Shown piece by piece: positions 1-8,582 of a stretch of 64,000 nt of DNA. The notes under the pieces are model-generated. The model was not told the origin of the DNA. It did no database searches and saw only the letters and a list, made by a program, of their open reading frames with translations. The stretch comes from CALGKJ01 sp049322695 (GTDB lineage Bacteria > Bacillota > Clostridia > Lutisporales > Lutisporaceae), in the NCBI GenBank assembly GCA_049322695.1, contig JBMORW010000013.1, positions 1 through 64,000 on the forward strand. Direction: 5' to 3'. A program made the translations under genes and the position numbers. Numbering within the stretch: the stretch's first letter is position 1; every line of letters starts with the position of its first letter.

Positions 1-254
1 GTTCCAAGAGGAGTTTCCTCTACATAATAGTTAAGCTTTACACCCAGCTCCTCTCCATTTCCAAAATAATCTGTAATTACTGAGGGAAGATAAGCCATAG
101 TAACTGCGATTTCATTAATTCCATAGCTTTTTACATGGTTTATAATATGTTCCATAACCGGATAGTTGGCTATCGGAACCATTGGTTTAGGTATGCCGCA
201 AGTAAGAGGTCTCAGCCTTGTTCCTTCACCGCCAGCCATTATTACTGCTTTCAT
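1..254 (-). CDS. Sugar-1-phosphate nucleotidyltransferase, N-terminal part (cut by window edge)
   Basis: The first 84 codons of a nucleotidyltransferase are present; the rest lies beyond base 1. The translation begins MKAVIMAGGEGTRLRPLT, the glycine-rich nucleotide-binding signature of the family that makes NDP-sugars from sugar-1-phosphates and NTPs in the cytoplasm (GlmU, RmlA, GalU and mannose-1-phosphate guanylyltransferases). The segment PKPMVPIANYPVMEHII follows, as expected of the sugar-phosphate-binding part. The start ATG is preceded by AGAGGTGG at suitable spacing. The exact sugar and nucleotide cannot be told from this fragment; a mannose-1-phosphate guanylyltransferase or glucose-1-phosphate thymidylyltransferase are the leading options. 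Confidence 0.85.
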   Translation of the reverse strand, partial: MKAVIMAGGEGTRLRPLTCGIPKPMVPIANYPVMEHIINHVKSYGINEIAVTMAYLPSVITDYFGNGEELGVKLNYYVEETPLG

Positions 255-374
255 ATTGCCACCTCTTTTGTTAAGTTTTTCTCCAAATATTTCGAGTTTT
301 ATAAACAACGATAGTATTTTTTCCCCAAGTGGCAATTTTTATTATGTATTTTAAAAATTTCCTATAGAAAAATA

Positions 375-404
375 AAAGAGTTCTGCATCGCTACAGAACT
401 CTTT
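375..404 (-). terminator. Rho-independent terminator after alaS
   Basis: An 11-bp perfect stem (AAAGAGTTCTG with its complement) and 8-nt loop lies 75 bp downstream of alaS. On the minus strand it is followed by TATTTTTC. The rest of the 255-478 gap shows only the ribosome binding site and AT-rich leader of the nucleotidyltransferase gene. Confidence 0.75.
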
Positions 405-478
405 ATTATTCATAGACACATATATTAATTTTTCAAATTATGAAATAGTAATTGACATTTATTTATTGACTTATAATA

Positions 479-3118
479 TTACTTAATCTGATTGCCAAGT
501 ACTTCTCCTACTGCCTTCAGTGCGGCTTCCGTCATAGCCTTATCCTTGATACCGCCCTGTGCCATATCCGGTCTTCCGCCGCCGCTTCCGCCTGCAAGCT
601 TTGTCACTTCCTTTATTATATTTCCTGCGTGTACCCCTGAGGCAACTGCATCCTTGGAAGCCATTCCGACAATAATCACCTTTTCTCCATCAAAGGAGGT
701 AAGTACAACTGCTGATTTTCCAAGCCTGTCACGAAGCTTATCTCCCATATCTCTAAGTCCGTCTATGTCCATAGCATCTATATTTACGGCAATATATTTC
801 ACTCCCTTTACTTCCTGGGCATTATTCACAAGCTCCTCTACAGCCCCCGATGCCATTTTTGACTTCAATGCATTCAGTTCTCTCTCTGTTTCCTTAAGCT
901 GTGACAATATGGCATCCACCCTCTTAGGGCATTCCTTAGGGAAGGATTTAAGCTTCTCGCTTATTTCCTTTATCAATGCTTCCTCTTCCTTTAAATATTC
1001 ATAAGCCTTCTCCCCAGTTACGGCTTCAATTCTTCTCACCCCTGCAGCCACACCGTTTTCACTTAATATCTTGAACATGCCTGCCTGGCTGGTGGTTGCA
1101 AGATGTGTTCCTCCACACAACTCAATGCTGTAGTCACCCATTTTTACTACTCTGACAACCTCACCGTACTTTTCTCCGAAAAGTGCCATAGCACCCATTT
1201 TCCTGGCTTCCTCTATGGATACCTCTTTAACAAATATATCAAGGCTTTCAAGTATCATTTGGTTTACTTCTCTTTCAACCTTATCGATTTCTTCCTCTGT
1301 CATTGATTTGAAATGTGAGAAATCAAAGCGCAGCCTGTCAGGTGTAACCAATGAACCTGCTTGTTCTACGTGGCTGCCTAAAATGCTTCTCAATGCCTTA
1401 TGTAAAAGGTGTGTGGTCGAATGGTTTCTGCCTATGGACATTCTTCTTCTTATATCAATTTCTGCCCTACACTTGCTGCCTGTCCTTACTTCTCCGCCGG
1501 CAACCTTTCCTATGTGGGCAAACCTGTTTCCTGTTACCTTCTTAACGTCTTCAACCTCTATAACAAAGCCTTCTCCTGATATTTTACCTGTATCCCCCAC
1601 CTGGCCGCCACTTTCAGCATAGAAGGGTGTGGTATCAAGTATAATACTTATTTCGCTTCCCTCTGAAGCTGTATTGATTATTTCGTTATTTGCTACCATA
1701 GCCTTTATCTCAGCTTCTACAGAGTAGCTTTCATAACCGACAAACTTTGTTGTGATGCCTGTATCCAGCTTTGCATATATGTCTTCCTTCCAACCTTCTA
1801 TGTCACTTCCTGCCCTTACAGCTCTTGCTCTCTCTCTCTGACTTTGCATTTCCTTCTGAAAGCCTTCTTCATCTACCAGATAGCCCTGCTCTTCCAATAC
1901 ATCCTTTGTGAGATCCAATGGGAAACCGTAAGTATCATATAATCTGAATGCATTTTCTCCTGTGAGAGTATCTTTACCTTCAGCTTTTAATTCATCAAGA
2001 TAGCCTTGAAGTATAGCGAGACCTTGATCTATAGTTTCTTCAAATCTCTTCTCTTCTACATCTATTACATTAAGTATGTAATCTCTTTTTTCCTTCAGCT
2101 CCGGGTATGCTTCTCCGCTTATTTCAATAACTCTGATCGCAACCTTACTTAAGAAAGGCTCATTTAGTCCCAACAGCTTTCCGTGTCTTGCAGCACGTCT
2201 TAATAATCTTCTCAGAACATAGCCTCTGCCTTCATTGCTTGGCAGTATACCATCAGAGGTCATGAAAGTAACCCCTCTAATATGGTCTGTAATCACTCTT
2301 ATAGAGACATCAGTCTTTGAACTCTTTCCATACTGAACACCTGTCAGCTCACATATATAATCAAGTATATATTTAATGGTATCAACCTCAAAGATATTAT
2401 CCACTTCCTGCATTATTGCAGATATTCTTTCCAATCCCATACCGGTATCTATATTGGGATTGGGAAGCCTGTTGTAGTTGCCTGCTTCGTCCTTGTCGAA
2501 CTGAGTGAATACAAGATTCCAAAACTCTATATACCGGTCGCAGTCACAACCGAATTTGCAGTCTGGTTTTCTGCAGCCCTTTTCCGGTCCTCTGTCAAAA
2601 TATATTTCAGAGCAAGGTCCGCATGGTCCGAGACCGATCTCCCAGAAATTGTCCTCCTTACCCATTCTTACTATTCTATCCTCAGCAACTCCTATATGAT
2701 TTCGCCATATATCATAGGCCTCATCATCATCCAAATATATTGTAACCCACAATCTATCAACAGGAAGCTCCAACTCCTTGGTACAGAACTCCCAGCCCCA
2801 CTCTATGGCTTCCTTTTTGAAATAATCTCCAAACGAAAAGTTGCCAAGCATTTCGAAAAAGGTACCATGCCTTGCTGTCTTTCCTACCCTTTCTATGTCA
2901 GGAGTTCTTATACATTTCTGGCAGGTAGTCATTCTTTTTCTCGGAGGTACCTCCTGCCCTGAAAAATATGGTTTGAGAGGAGCCATTCCAGAGTTTATCA
3001 GTAGTATGCTCTTATCTCCCTGAGGTACTAAGGATGCACTCTTCGCTCTCAAATGATCCTTGGATTCAAAAAAGCTAAGGTATTTTTCTCTGATTTCATT
3101 TAGACTTATTTTTCTCAT
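479..3118 (-). CDS. alaS: Alanyl-tRNA synthetase
   Basis: Full-length class II alanyl-tRNA synthetase (879 aa, the normal bacterial length), charging tRNA-Ala in the cytoplasm. The N-terminal catalytic core starts MRKISLNEIREKYLSFF and contains the motif 2 region around RHGTFFEMLGNFSFGDYF. The editing domain carries the zinc-binding HSTTHLLH motif and the later CGGTHL motif. The C-terminal DHHA1-like domain ends with the Gly-rich GGSGGGRPDMAQGG segment. The gene sits alone behind a T-box leader, so its expression should rise when tRNA-Ala is uncharged. The start ATG is preceded by AAGGAGG at 7 nt. Confidence 0.98.
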   Translation of the reverse strand: MRKISLNEIREKYLSFFESKDHLRAKSASLVPQGDKSILLINSGMAPLKPYFSGQEVPPRKRMTTCQKCIRTPDIERVGKTARHGTFFEMLGNFSFGDYFKKEAIEWGWEFCTKELELPVDRLWVTIYLDDDEAYDIWRNHIGVAEDRIVRMGKEDNFWEIGLGPCGPCSEIYFDRGPEKGCRKPDCKFGCDCDRYIEFWNLVFTQFDKDEAGNYNRLPNPNIDTGMGLERISAIMQEVDNIFEVDTIKYILDYICELTGVQYGKSSKTDVSIRVITDHIRGVTFMTSDGILPSNEGRGYVLRRLLRRAARHGKLLGLNEPFLSKVAIRVIEISGEAYPELKEKRDYILNVIDVEEKRFEETIDQGLAILQGYLDELKAEGKDTLTGENAFRLYDTYGFPLDLTKDVLEEQGYLVDEEGFQKEMQSQRERARAVRAGSDIEGWKEDIYAKLDTGITTKFVGYESYSVEAEIKAMVANNEIINTASEGSEISIILDTTPFYAESGGQVGDTGKISGEGFVIEVEDVKKVTGNRFAHIGKVAGGEVRTGSKCRAEIDIRRRMSIGRNHSTTHLLHKALRSILGSHVEQAGSLVTPDRLRFDFSHFKSMTEEEIDKVEREVNQMILESLDIFVKEVSIEEARKMGAMALFGEKYGEVVRVVKMGDYSIELCGGTHLATTSQAGMFKILSENGVAAGVRRIEAVTGEKAYEYLKEEEALIKEISEKLKSFPKECPKRVDAILSQLKETERELNALKSKMASGAVEELVNNAQEVKGVKYIAVNIDAMDIDGLRDMGDKLRDRLGKSAVVLTSFDGEKVIIVGMASKDAVASGVHAGNIIKEVTKLAGGSGGGRPDMAQGGIKDKAMTEAALKAVGEVLGNQIK

Positions 3119-3150
3119 TTGATTTCCTCCTTGTTGTTGTAAAAAAATAA

Positions 3151-3450
3151 AAAACTCTTCATCCCATATAGGGACGAAGAGTATCTTCGCGGTACCACCC
3201 TAGTTGCCAAAAGGCCACTCTATCGGCGTTTATACTATGTATAAGACTACTTATACTATGTATAAGACTAATACGCAGTAATAAACTGCCTGCAGTATAA
3301 CGGCTGCTCCGTCTTATGATGCTCAGCAGCAGCTTCAACAACCTGCCTAAGGGCTTCCACCAGCCGCCCTCTCTCTTTCCAGTGCCGCTGCACCAGGCAT
3401 TTGTATGTTTACTAATCTGCATCATTGCATTTCATGTGTTAATTTATAGA
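3151..3450 (-). promoter_or_regulatory. T-box leader of alaS
   Basis: The antisense of 3188-3201 reads AGGGTGGTACCGCG, the conserved T-box antiterminator sequence. It is followed by a terminator hairpin (3151-3182, stem around AAAACTCTTC/GAAGAGT) with a T-run. Upstream, the stem I region contains the run GAAGCTGCTGC, which offers GCU/GCA/GCC-type Ala codons at the expected specifier position; the exact specifier triplet was not resolved. The base after the UGG bulge is U, matching the A discriminator of tRNA-Ala. A 21-bp tandem duplication lies inside the leader (3230-3270). Confidence 0.93.
3230..3270 (-). repeat. 21-bp tandem duplication of a small hairpin inside the alaS T-box
   Basis: TTATACTATGTATAAGACTA occurs at 3230-3249 and again, identically, at 3251-3270, so the period is 21 bp. 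Each copy contains a 6-bp palindrome (TTATAC-tat-GTATAA). The repeat lies between the stem I region and the antiterminator, where other T-boxes have stems II/III. Confidence 0.9.
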
Positions 3451-3453
3451 CAG

Positions 3454-3483
3454 ATTATATATTACCATGATATATTTTGTCAA
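3454..3483 (-). promoter_or_regulatory. Sigma-A promoter of the alaS leader
   Basis: On the minus strand TTGACA (3483-3478) and TATAAT (3459-3454) are both perfect consensus hexamers, separated by 18 bp. They lie immediately upstream of the T-box leader. Confidence 0.8.
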
Positions 3484-3507
3484 CTGAGCTTTTTTTATGT
3501 ATTGTTA

Positions 3508-6165
3508 TTACTGTATCTCAGCCTGGTTATCTGTATCATCCTCTTCCGGATTGTCTGAAGCAATATATAGCAACAGTGGATTGCTGTATATTGATTCTTC
3601 GCCATTGTCTACTGAAGTAACATATATATAATACTCTGTTTCCTCTGGAACTCCGGTAAACTCATAACAATAGGATGACTTCCACTTCACTTTCTCTACA
3701 TTAAAATCTTCATCGTAGAGAGGCATAAAGCCGAATGGTGTTTCAAGATAAATATGGTAGTAATCCGCTCCCTTTACTTTGTCCCAGCCTATTTGCACTT
3801 TTTTATCCTTAGTGTATCTTGCCCACAAGCCAATCGGAGCTGCAGGCTTTTTCTTAGTTGTGGCATAGACAGCTTGGCTGTAATCAGACTCTATGCCGTT
3901 CTCAACGGCTGTCACTTTGAAATACATTGTTTGATTTTCATTCAGATAGGAAATCAGTAAAGAAGTATCGGAGGATACATTTTCAGCTTCTGCTGACATA
4001 TCGGCAAATTCTTCAAATGAATAGTTTTCAAAGCTGTAGCTTTCCTCATACAATATATACTCACCATCTTCAGCTTCTGACCAGTATACATTATAGCTGT
4101 CTGCACCCTGTACGGCATCCCAGCTGACACTTATGGACTCGCTGGATACTGCTTCTGCTGAAACATTTTCGGGTACTCCTACAGAATCAAATGTTGTCAC
4201 GCTTACAGCTTCACTCAGCTCAGACTCCAGCCCGTTTATTGCTGCAGAAAGCTTTACATATACTGTTACATCAGGGTAAATACCTTTCAATACATGACAT
4301 ATGTCTTCATTCCATAACACTTTAATTTTGCTGCCGTTGTCAGCAGTAATTGGAACATATTCTCCATCCTCAGATTCGCTAATGTATATATGATAGTATT
4401 CCGCATATTTGCTTTTATCCCATAGAAGGTTTATTTTGCTGCTTGAAACTGCCTCTGCTTCTAATCCGGAAGGTACGGGTATACTCTCGCCTATACACTT
4501 ATTTTCAAACCATATGCCCTCTATAACGCTTCCGCTGGTTTTTGTCAGTGCACCGTAACCCATTCTTTTGTCACTGGCAAAGTCTCCGACATACTTATCA
4601 CCATTTGCCCAGATATAAGTTCCCTGGCCGTCAGCCAGATCATATTTGAACTCCCCTTCATAGCTGTCTCCATTTGAATATGTTTTTTTACCTTTACCAT
4701 GCATATAGTCATTTTCCCATTCACCCTTATAGCAAGTACCGTCTTCATAGGTTAATGTACCCTGACCCTCACGTTTTCCATCAACAAAGCTGCCTGCATA
4801 GTTGGAACCGTCTGCATAAGCTATGGTACCCCTGCCTTGAAGCATTCCTTTTTTCCAAAACCCCTGATATATAGTTCCGTCTGCTTCCGTAAATACTCCA
4901 TAACCATGCATATAATCAGCTTCCCAGCTTCCTTCATACTTGCCGCCGTCAACATAGGTTAATGTACCTTTTCCGTTGAACTGATTATTTTTCACATAGC
5001 CCTCGTATTTGTCACCGTTTTCAAATACCAGAGACTTATATTGCTCCTCTTCAATCTTTACGTAGGAATTCAATGCAGCGTCAATGTATGGCTTTACTTC
5101 GTTTATGGGTATTGCAAGATTGAGGTTTTGTGTCACGTCAAAGAAAAAACCCTCAAGTACTTCGGAGGTAACTCCTATCACCTCACCAAAATAATTCAGC
5201 AAGGCACCACCGCTGCTTCCCGATGATACAGGAGCTGATATCTGTATATAGTTCTGCTTATCCAGCACTCTCCTGCTGTTGCTAACGAGTCCGTCGGAAA
5301 TGGTATTTTCCAGACCTATGGGACTTCCTATTGTAAGTATCCTCTGTCCATTGATTATTTCATCAGAGTCTCCAAGATAAACCGCAGGTAAGTTCTCTGC
5401 GTCAAACTTCAATATAGCTATATCTCTGTAGGTATCATTAATTATTACTTCACCTGATTTGAATTTTCTTCCATCAGTAAGTCTCATTACTATATTTTCT
5501 GCATAATCCACAACATGGCTGTTTGTAACAACTATACCTGAAGGATCAACTATAAAGCCGCTTCCGCTGCCCAACACATAATCATAGCTGTCATAGGTCT
5601 CTATATATACAACAGCAGCGCTGGCGGTTTTTGATACTCCAGCTGCATCCATCTCAGTCCTGGGTCTGTCGGTCCTCACATAAAGCTTATATGATTTTTC
5701 TGTATGATTCCATTCAAGCTCCCCAAACTCACCCAGATCTCTGAAATATATTATGGAGCTGCCTGAAAGGCTGCAGGTCTCTACTTGCTTATTGTTTGCA
5801 AAAAGCTTTATATCTGTCGAAACTGCTTCACCTGTTTTTTTACCTGGCTCTACATATTCAAAAGTTGATTCTATCACAGGTGTAATAACCTTATCACTGC
5901 TTTGAGATATTCTGACCTCTCTGCTGGCTTCATTCCAAACAACCTCAAAGCCATAGTTTTTCAAATAGCTTACCTTTACAGCCAGCCTGCCGTTTAACTT
6001 GAAAGCAGGTATATCATATCCGTCTATCATTGCCTTAACATCAGTGCTGTATTTCTCATAAATAATTGCTTCTGCTTCTAAATCTACAGACTCGGCAAAC
6101 ACTGCCAGATTTGTATACAATATCAGTAAAACTGCTGCTAAAACTATTGCTACCTTTTTCTTCAT
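3508..6165 (-). CDS. Secreted trypsin-like protease with MORN repeats and fibronectin type III domains
   Basis: An 885-aa exported protein. The reading frame extends further upstream, but the start is placed at the ATG at 6165 because AAGGAG lies 7 nt before it and a signal peptide follows at once (MKKKVAIVLAAVLLILY, cleavage near VFAES). Residues 25-160 resemble a copper-amine-oxidase-N-type stalk domain. Residues 175-355 form an HtrA/DegP-type serine protease with His in TNSHVV (about 215), Asp in DIAILKFD (about 247) and Ser in SSGSSGGALLN (about 317). Residues 377-556 hold seven MORN repeats (Y-x-G-x-W/F...G-x-G-x-x-x-Y). Residues 565-870 hold three fibronectin type III-like domains. No PDZ domain was seen. 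The combination suggests a cell-surface protease, but the substrate is unknown. Confidence 0.85.
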   Translation of the reverse strand: MKKKVAIVLAAVLLILYTNLAVFAESVDLEAEAIIYEKYSTDVKAMIDGYDIPAFKLNGRLAVKVSYLKNYGFEVVWNEASREVRISQSSDKVITPVIESTFEYVEPGKKTGEAVSTDIKLFANNKQVETCSLSGSSIIYFRDLGEFGELEWNHTEKSYKLYVRTDRPRTEMDAAGVSKTASAAVVYIETYDSYDYVLGSGSGFIVDPSGIVVTNSHVVDYAENIVMRLTDGRKFKSGEVIINDTYRDIAILKFDAENLPAVYLGDSDEIINGQRILTIGSPIGLENTISDGLVSNSRRVLDKQNYIQISAPVSSGSSGGALLNYFGEVIGVTSEVLEGFFFDVTQNLNLAIPINEVKPYIDAALNSYVKIEEEQYKSLVFENGDKYEGYVKNNQFNGKGTLTYVDGGKYEGSWEADYMHGYGVFTEADGTIYQGFWKKGMLQGRGTIAYADGSNYAGSFVDGKREGQGTLTYEDGTCYKGEWENDYMHGKGKKTYSNGDSYEGEFKYDLADGQGTYIWANGDKYVGDFASDKRMGYGALTKTSGSVIEGIWFENKCIGESIPVPSGLEAEAVSSSKINLLWDKSKYAEYYHIYISESEDGEYVPITADNGSKIKVLWNEDICHVLKGIYPDVTVYVKLSAAINGLESELSEAVSVTTFDSVGVPENVSAEAVSSESISVSWDAVQGADSYNVYWSEAEDGEYILYEESYSFENYSFEEFADMSAEAENVSSDTSLLISYLNENQTMYFKVTAVENGIESDYSQAVYATTKKKPAAPIGLWARYTKDKKVQIGWDKVKGADYYHIYLETPFGFMPLYDEDFNVEKVKWKSSYCYEFTGVPEETEYYIYVTSVDNGEESIYSNPLLLYIASDNPEEDDTDNQAEIQ

Positions 6166-6288
6166 AGGCTCACTCCTTAATATTGATATAAAACTGCGTA
6201 AATCCTCTTTTCGTTCAACTAATACCACTATATTGTAGCAGTTATAGCAGCGTTTTACAATATATAGCAGAGATTATGGCGTTCCAGT

Positions 6289-7308
6289 TTATAACAGTTG
6301 TATTCCCAAAGCTTCACACTCCCTGTATATATCCTGCGGCCATACAGAGGCTTGAACCTCTCCTATATGTGCCTTTCTAAGGAAATACATGCATATTCGT
6401 GACTGCCCTATACCTCCCCCCATAGTATACGGCAGTTCACCGGTCAAAAGCATCTGATGGAACGGAAGCTTAGCTCTGTCCATATGTCCGGAAAGCTCCA
6501 GCTGCCTAATCAATGCTTCTTCATCCACCCTGATGCCCATTGAAGACAGCTCCAGAGCACAGCCCAAAACAGGATACCAGAAAACTATATCACCATTCAA
6601 CAGCCAATCATCATAGTCCGGCGACCTGCCATCATGCTTTATACCTGATTTCAGTGTTCCGCCGATCTGCATAATGAATACTGCCCCCTTGGCCTTTGCA
6701 ATTTCTTCCTCTCTTTCCTTCGGGCTTAATAAAGGATACATATCCTCCAAATCCTGTGTAGTAATGAAGCTTATTTCCTCAGGCAGTATTGCATCATAAT
6801 CTTGGAAAAAGCTTGAAACAAACTTCTCTGTACCCTTAAATGCGGAATATATGCTTCTTACTGTTTCCTTCAAAACCTCAACTGTTCTTTCCTCTTTTTC
6901 AATAACCTTTTCCCAGTCCCACTGGTCAACATACAAGGAGTGCAAGTTATCCAACACTTCATCTCGTCTTATTGCATTCATATCTGCATACAGGCCTTCA
7001 CCTGATTTGAATCCGTATTTATGCAGTGCCTGCCTTTTCCATTTTGCCAATGACTGCACCACCTCCAGCATACATGGAGTCGGTGCCAGCAGCGACAGTG
7101 CATCGAATGTTACGGGACGCTCAACTCCGTTCAGGTTGTCATTGAGCCCTGAATCTCTTCTGACAAACAAAGGAGCAGATACTCTTGTTAGATTAAGCTT
7201 TCTGGCAAGCTCACTTTCAAAGTAATCCTTAATAGCCTTTATTGCCGTTTCGGTTTTCCTTATACCCATTGCTGATTTGTAACCCATTGGTATTTCATTT
7301 TTTTTCAT
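6289..7308 (-). CDS. asnA: Aspartate-ammonia ligase (ammonia-dependent asparagine synthetase)
   Basis: AsnA makes asparagine from aspartate, ammonia and ATP in the cytoplasm. The 339-aa length and class II synthetase-like fold features match the family; recognisable blocks are SAMGIRKTETAIKAIKDYF near the N-terminus, the central VDQWDWEKVI and the C-terminal PYTMGGGIGQSRICM. The frame is open for 12 codons further upstream, but AGGAGGTAGTAAA before the ATG at 7308 fixes the start. It is a single-gene unit behind its own T-box leader, consistent with control by tRNA-Asn charging. The downstream neighbour is the exported protease, with 123 bp between. Confidence 0.96.
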   Translation of the reverse strand: MKKNEIPMGYKSAMGIRKTETAIKAIKDYFESELARKLNLTRVSAPLFVRRDSGLNDNLNGVERPVTFDALSLLAPTPCMLEVVQSLAKWKRQALHKYGFKSGEGLYADMNAIRRDEVLDNLHSLYVDQWDWEKVIEKEERTVEVLKETVRSIYSAFKGTEKFVSSFFQDYDAILPEEISFITTQDLEDMYPLLSPKEREEEIAKAKGAVFIMQIGGTLKSGIKHDGRSPDYDDWLLNGDIVFWYPVLGCALELSSMGIRVDEEALIRQLELSGHMDRAKLPFHQMLLTGELPYTMGGGIGQSRICMYFLRKAHIGEVQASVWPQDIYRECEALGIQLL

Positions 7309-7333
7309 TTTACTACCTCCTTCAGAAAATAAA

Positions 7334-7645
7334 AAACCTTTCATCCCTAATTAAAGGGACGAAAGGTTATTCCGTGCTACCACCCTATTTATTGCTTTCA
7401 GCTTATCTAGAATCTGCCGAGAAACAATCACTCTATCAGTACAGACTAAAAAGTCGATACTGTCCATTATATAACGGTATGGCTCCGTCCAAGCCTACTA
7501 TCGATGATATTGGCATTATCATCAATTTGGGTTGGAAACTCCGAGATGTTCTTCACTGAAAGCTCTGCACCGGTCTTCCACCATCACCGGTTCGCTTAAA
7601 CATTCGCTGGCAGCTACTCTTCTCATCATAGACTGTAAGTTATTA
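7334..7645 (-). promoter_or_regulatory. T-box leader of asnA
   Basis: The antisense of 7372-7386 reads AGGGTGGTAGCACGG, a T-box with one change from the usual AGGGTGGTACCACGG. A terminator hairpin (7334-7368; AACCTTT...AAAGGTT with the inner CATCCC/GGGACG) and T-run follow. The presumed specifier region contains GAAGAACATC, giving AAC for Asn. The structure covers most of the 413-bp gap before asnA. Confidence 0.9.
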
Positions 7646-7651
7646 AAAATG

Positions 7652-7680
7652 ATTATATAACGGTATATAACATATGTCAA
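7652..7680 (-). promoter_or_regulatory. Sigma-A promoter of the asnA leader
   Basis: On the minus strand TTGACA (7680-7675) and TATAAT (7657-7652) are separated by 17 bp, directly upstream of the T-box. Confidence 0.82.
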
Positions 7681-7721
7681 ACCTTTTTTTAATAAATTTA
7701 AAAATTATGTGCTAAATTGAA

Positions 7722-8582
7722 TCAATTGCTGTATTTCTTGATAAAGTCTATTGAGCTATTTATTATTTCCAAAGTTTCGTCACTGTCATCATACAAATCA
7801 AAGCCATGTGTACCACTCTGATGAACAACACGTCTAACACTATGTCCTAACCCATTTGCTTTGTTGACAAAATTATCATTACAATCCTTTGAAAAAAAAC
7901 TGTCATTTGCCGCCTCAGCTAAAAAAACAGGCGGCATATGATTTTTGTATTTATCTTCAAGTACACCTTCAGGCAGCTTCCCGTAGTATGCTGTTATACT
8001 TTTAATAAAGCCTGTATCAACCTTAGCAGACTGATCTACTGCATTTTCAACACCCATTGAAAAGGCTAGTATACTTATATTATTTTCATCTATATCAAGT
8101 GCTGAAGCATTCTCCCTTATGTATTCTATCAGATCAGCTATATCCTCTGGATTTGAACCTGACCTCCAGTTAAACGTCACTGCAGCGAAACCATTTGCTG
8201 CTACAAGCCTTCCCCAGGATGTAAAATATGGTCCGTCCTTAAAGTTTTTATTAGGCGTGCTTCCATGAATCAGAAGCACTGCTTTAAGTGTTTCTCCCTT
8301 TTTATGTTCCGGCGGATAGTATATATCCAGCTTAAGCTCTTTACCATCATGATGCTTATATATCAAGTCTTTTGCAGCAGCTGTTCTATCCATTTCCGGA
8401 ATATAGCATACAATTGCACCTTTTATCCGGGAATTTTGAAATACTCTGTTGTTTTCACTTTCGGCTGATACCCCATGACTGTCAGGATTCGTCAGATTGT
8501 TTTGTGTCAGTATATAATATCCAAATATAAATATACAGACAATCATCGCTGCAATTATTGCACATAAATAGAATTTATTCAT
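7722..8582 (-). CDS. Membrane-anchored alpha/beta hydrolase (esterase/peptidase-like)
   Basis: A 286-aa protein with one N-terminal membrane segment (residues 5-26, CAIIAAMIVCIFIFGYYIL) and an extracellular alpha/beta-hydrolase domain. The nucleophile elbow is AFSMG (a G-x-S-x-G variant with Ala first). A possible acid is Asp in EAANDSFF, and the His is in GTHGFDLYDD near the C-terminus. The oxyanion region reads LLIHGSTPNKNF. The ATG abuts the stop of the upstream metallo-hydrolase gene, so the two are one operon. Substrate unknown; the fold is close to BAAT/dienelactone-hydrolase-like esterases. Confidence 0.8.
   Translation of the reverse strand: MNKFYLCAIIAAMIVCIFIFGYYILTQNNLTNPDSHGVSAESENNRVFQNSRIKGAIVCYIPEMDRTAAAKDLIYKHHDGKELKLDIYYPPEHKKGETLKAVLLIHGSTPNKNFKDGPYFTSWGRLVAANGFAAVTFNWRSGSNPEDIADLIEYIRENASALDIDENNISILAFSMGVENAVDQSAKVDTGFIKSITAYYGKLPEGVLEDKYKNHMPPVFLAEAANDSFFSKDCNDNFVNKANGLGHSVRRVVHQSGTHGFDLYDDSDETLEIINSSIDFIKKYSN

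Noticed and set aside
3188..3201. T-box-type sequences read as tRNA pieces
   Set aside because: No cloverleaf or CCA; the conserved AGGGTGGTACC context with terminator hairpins identifies leaders.
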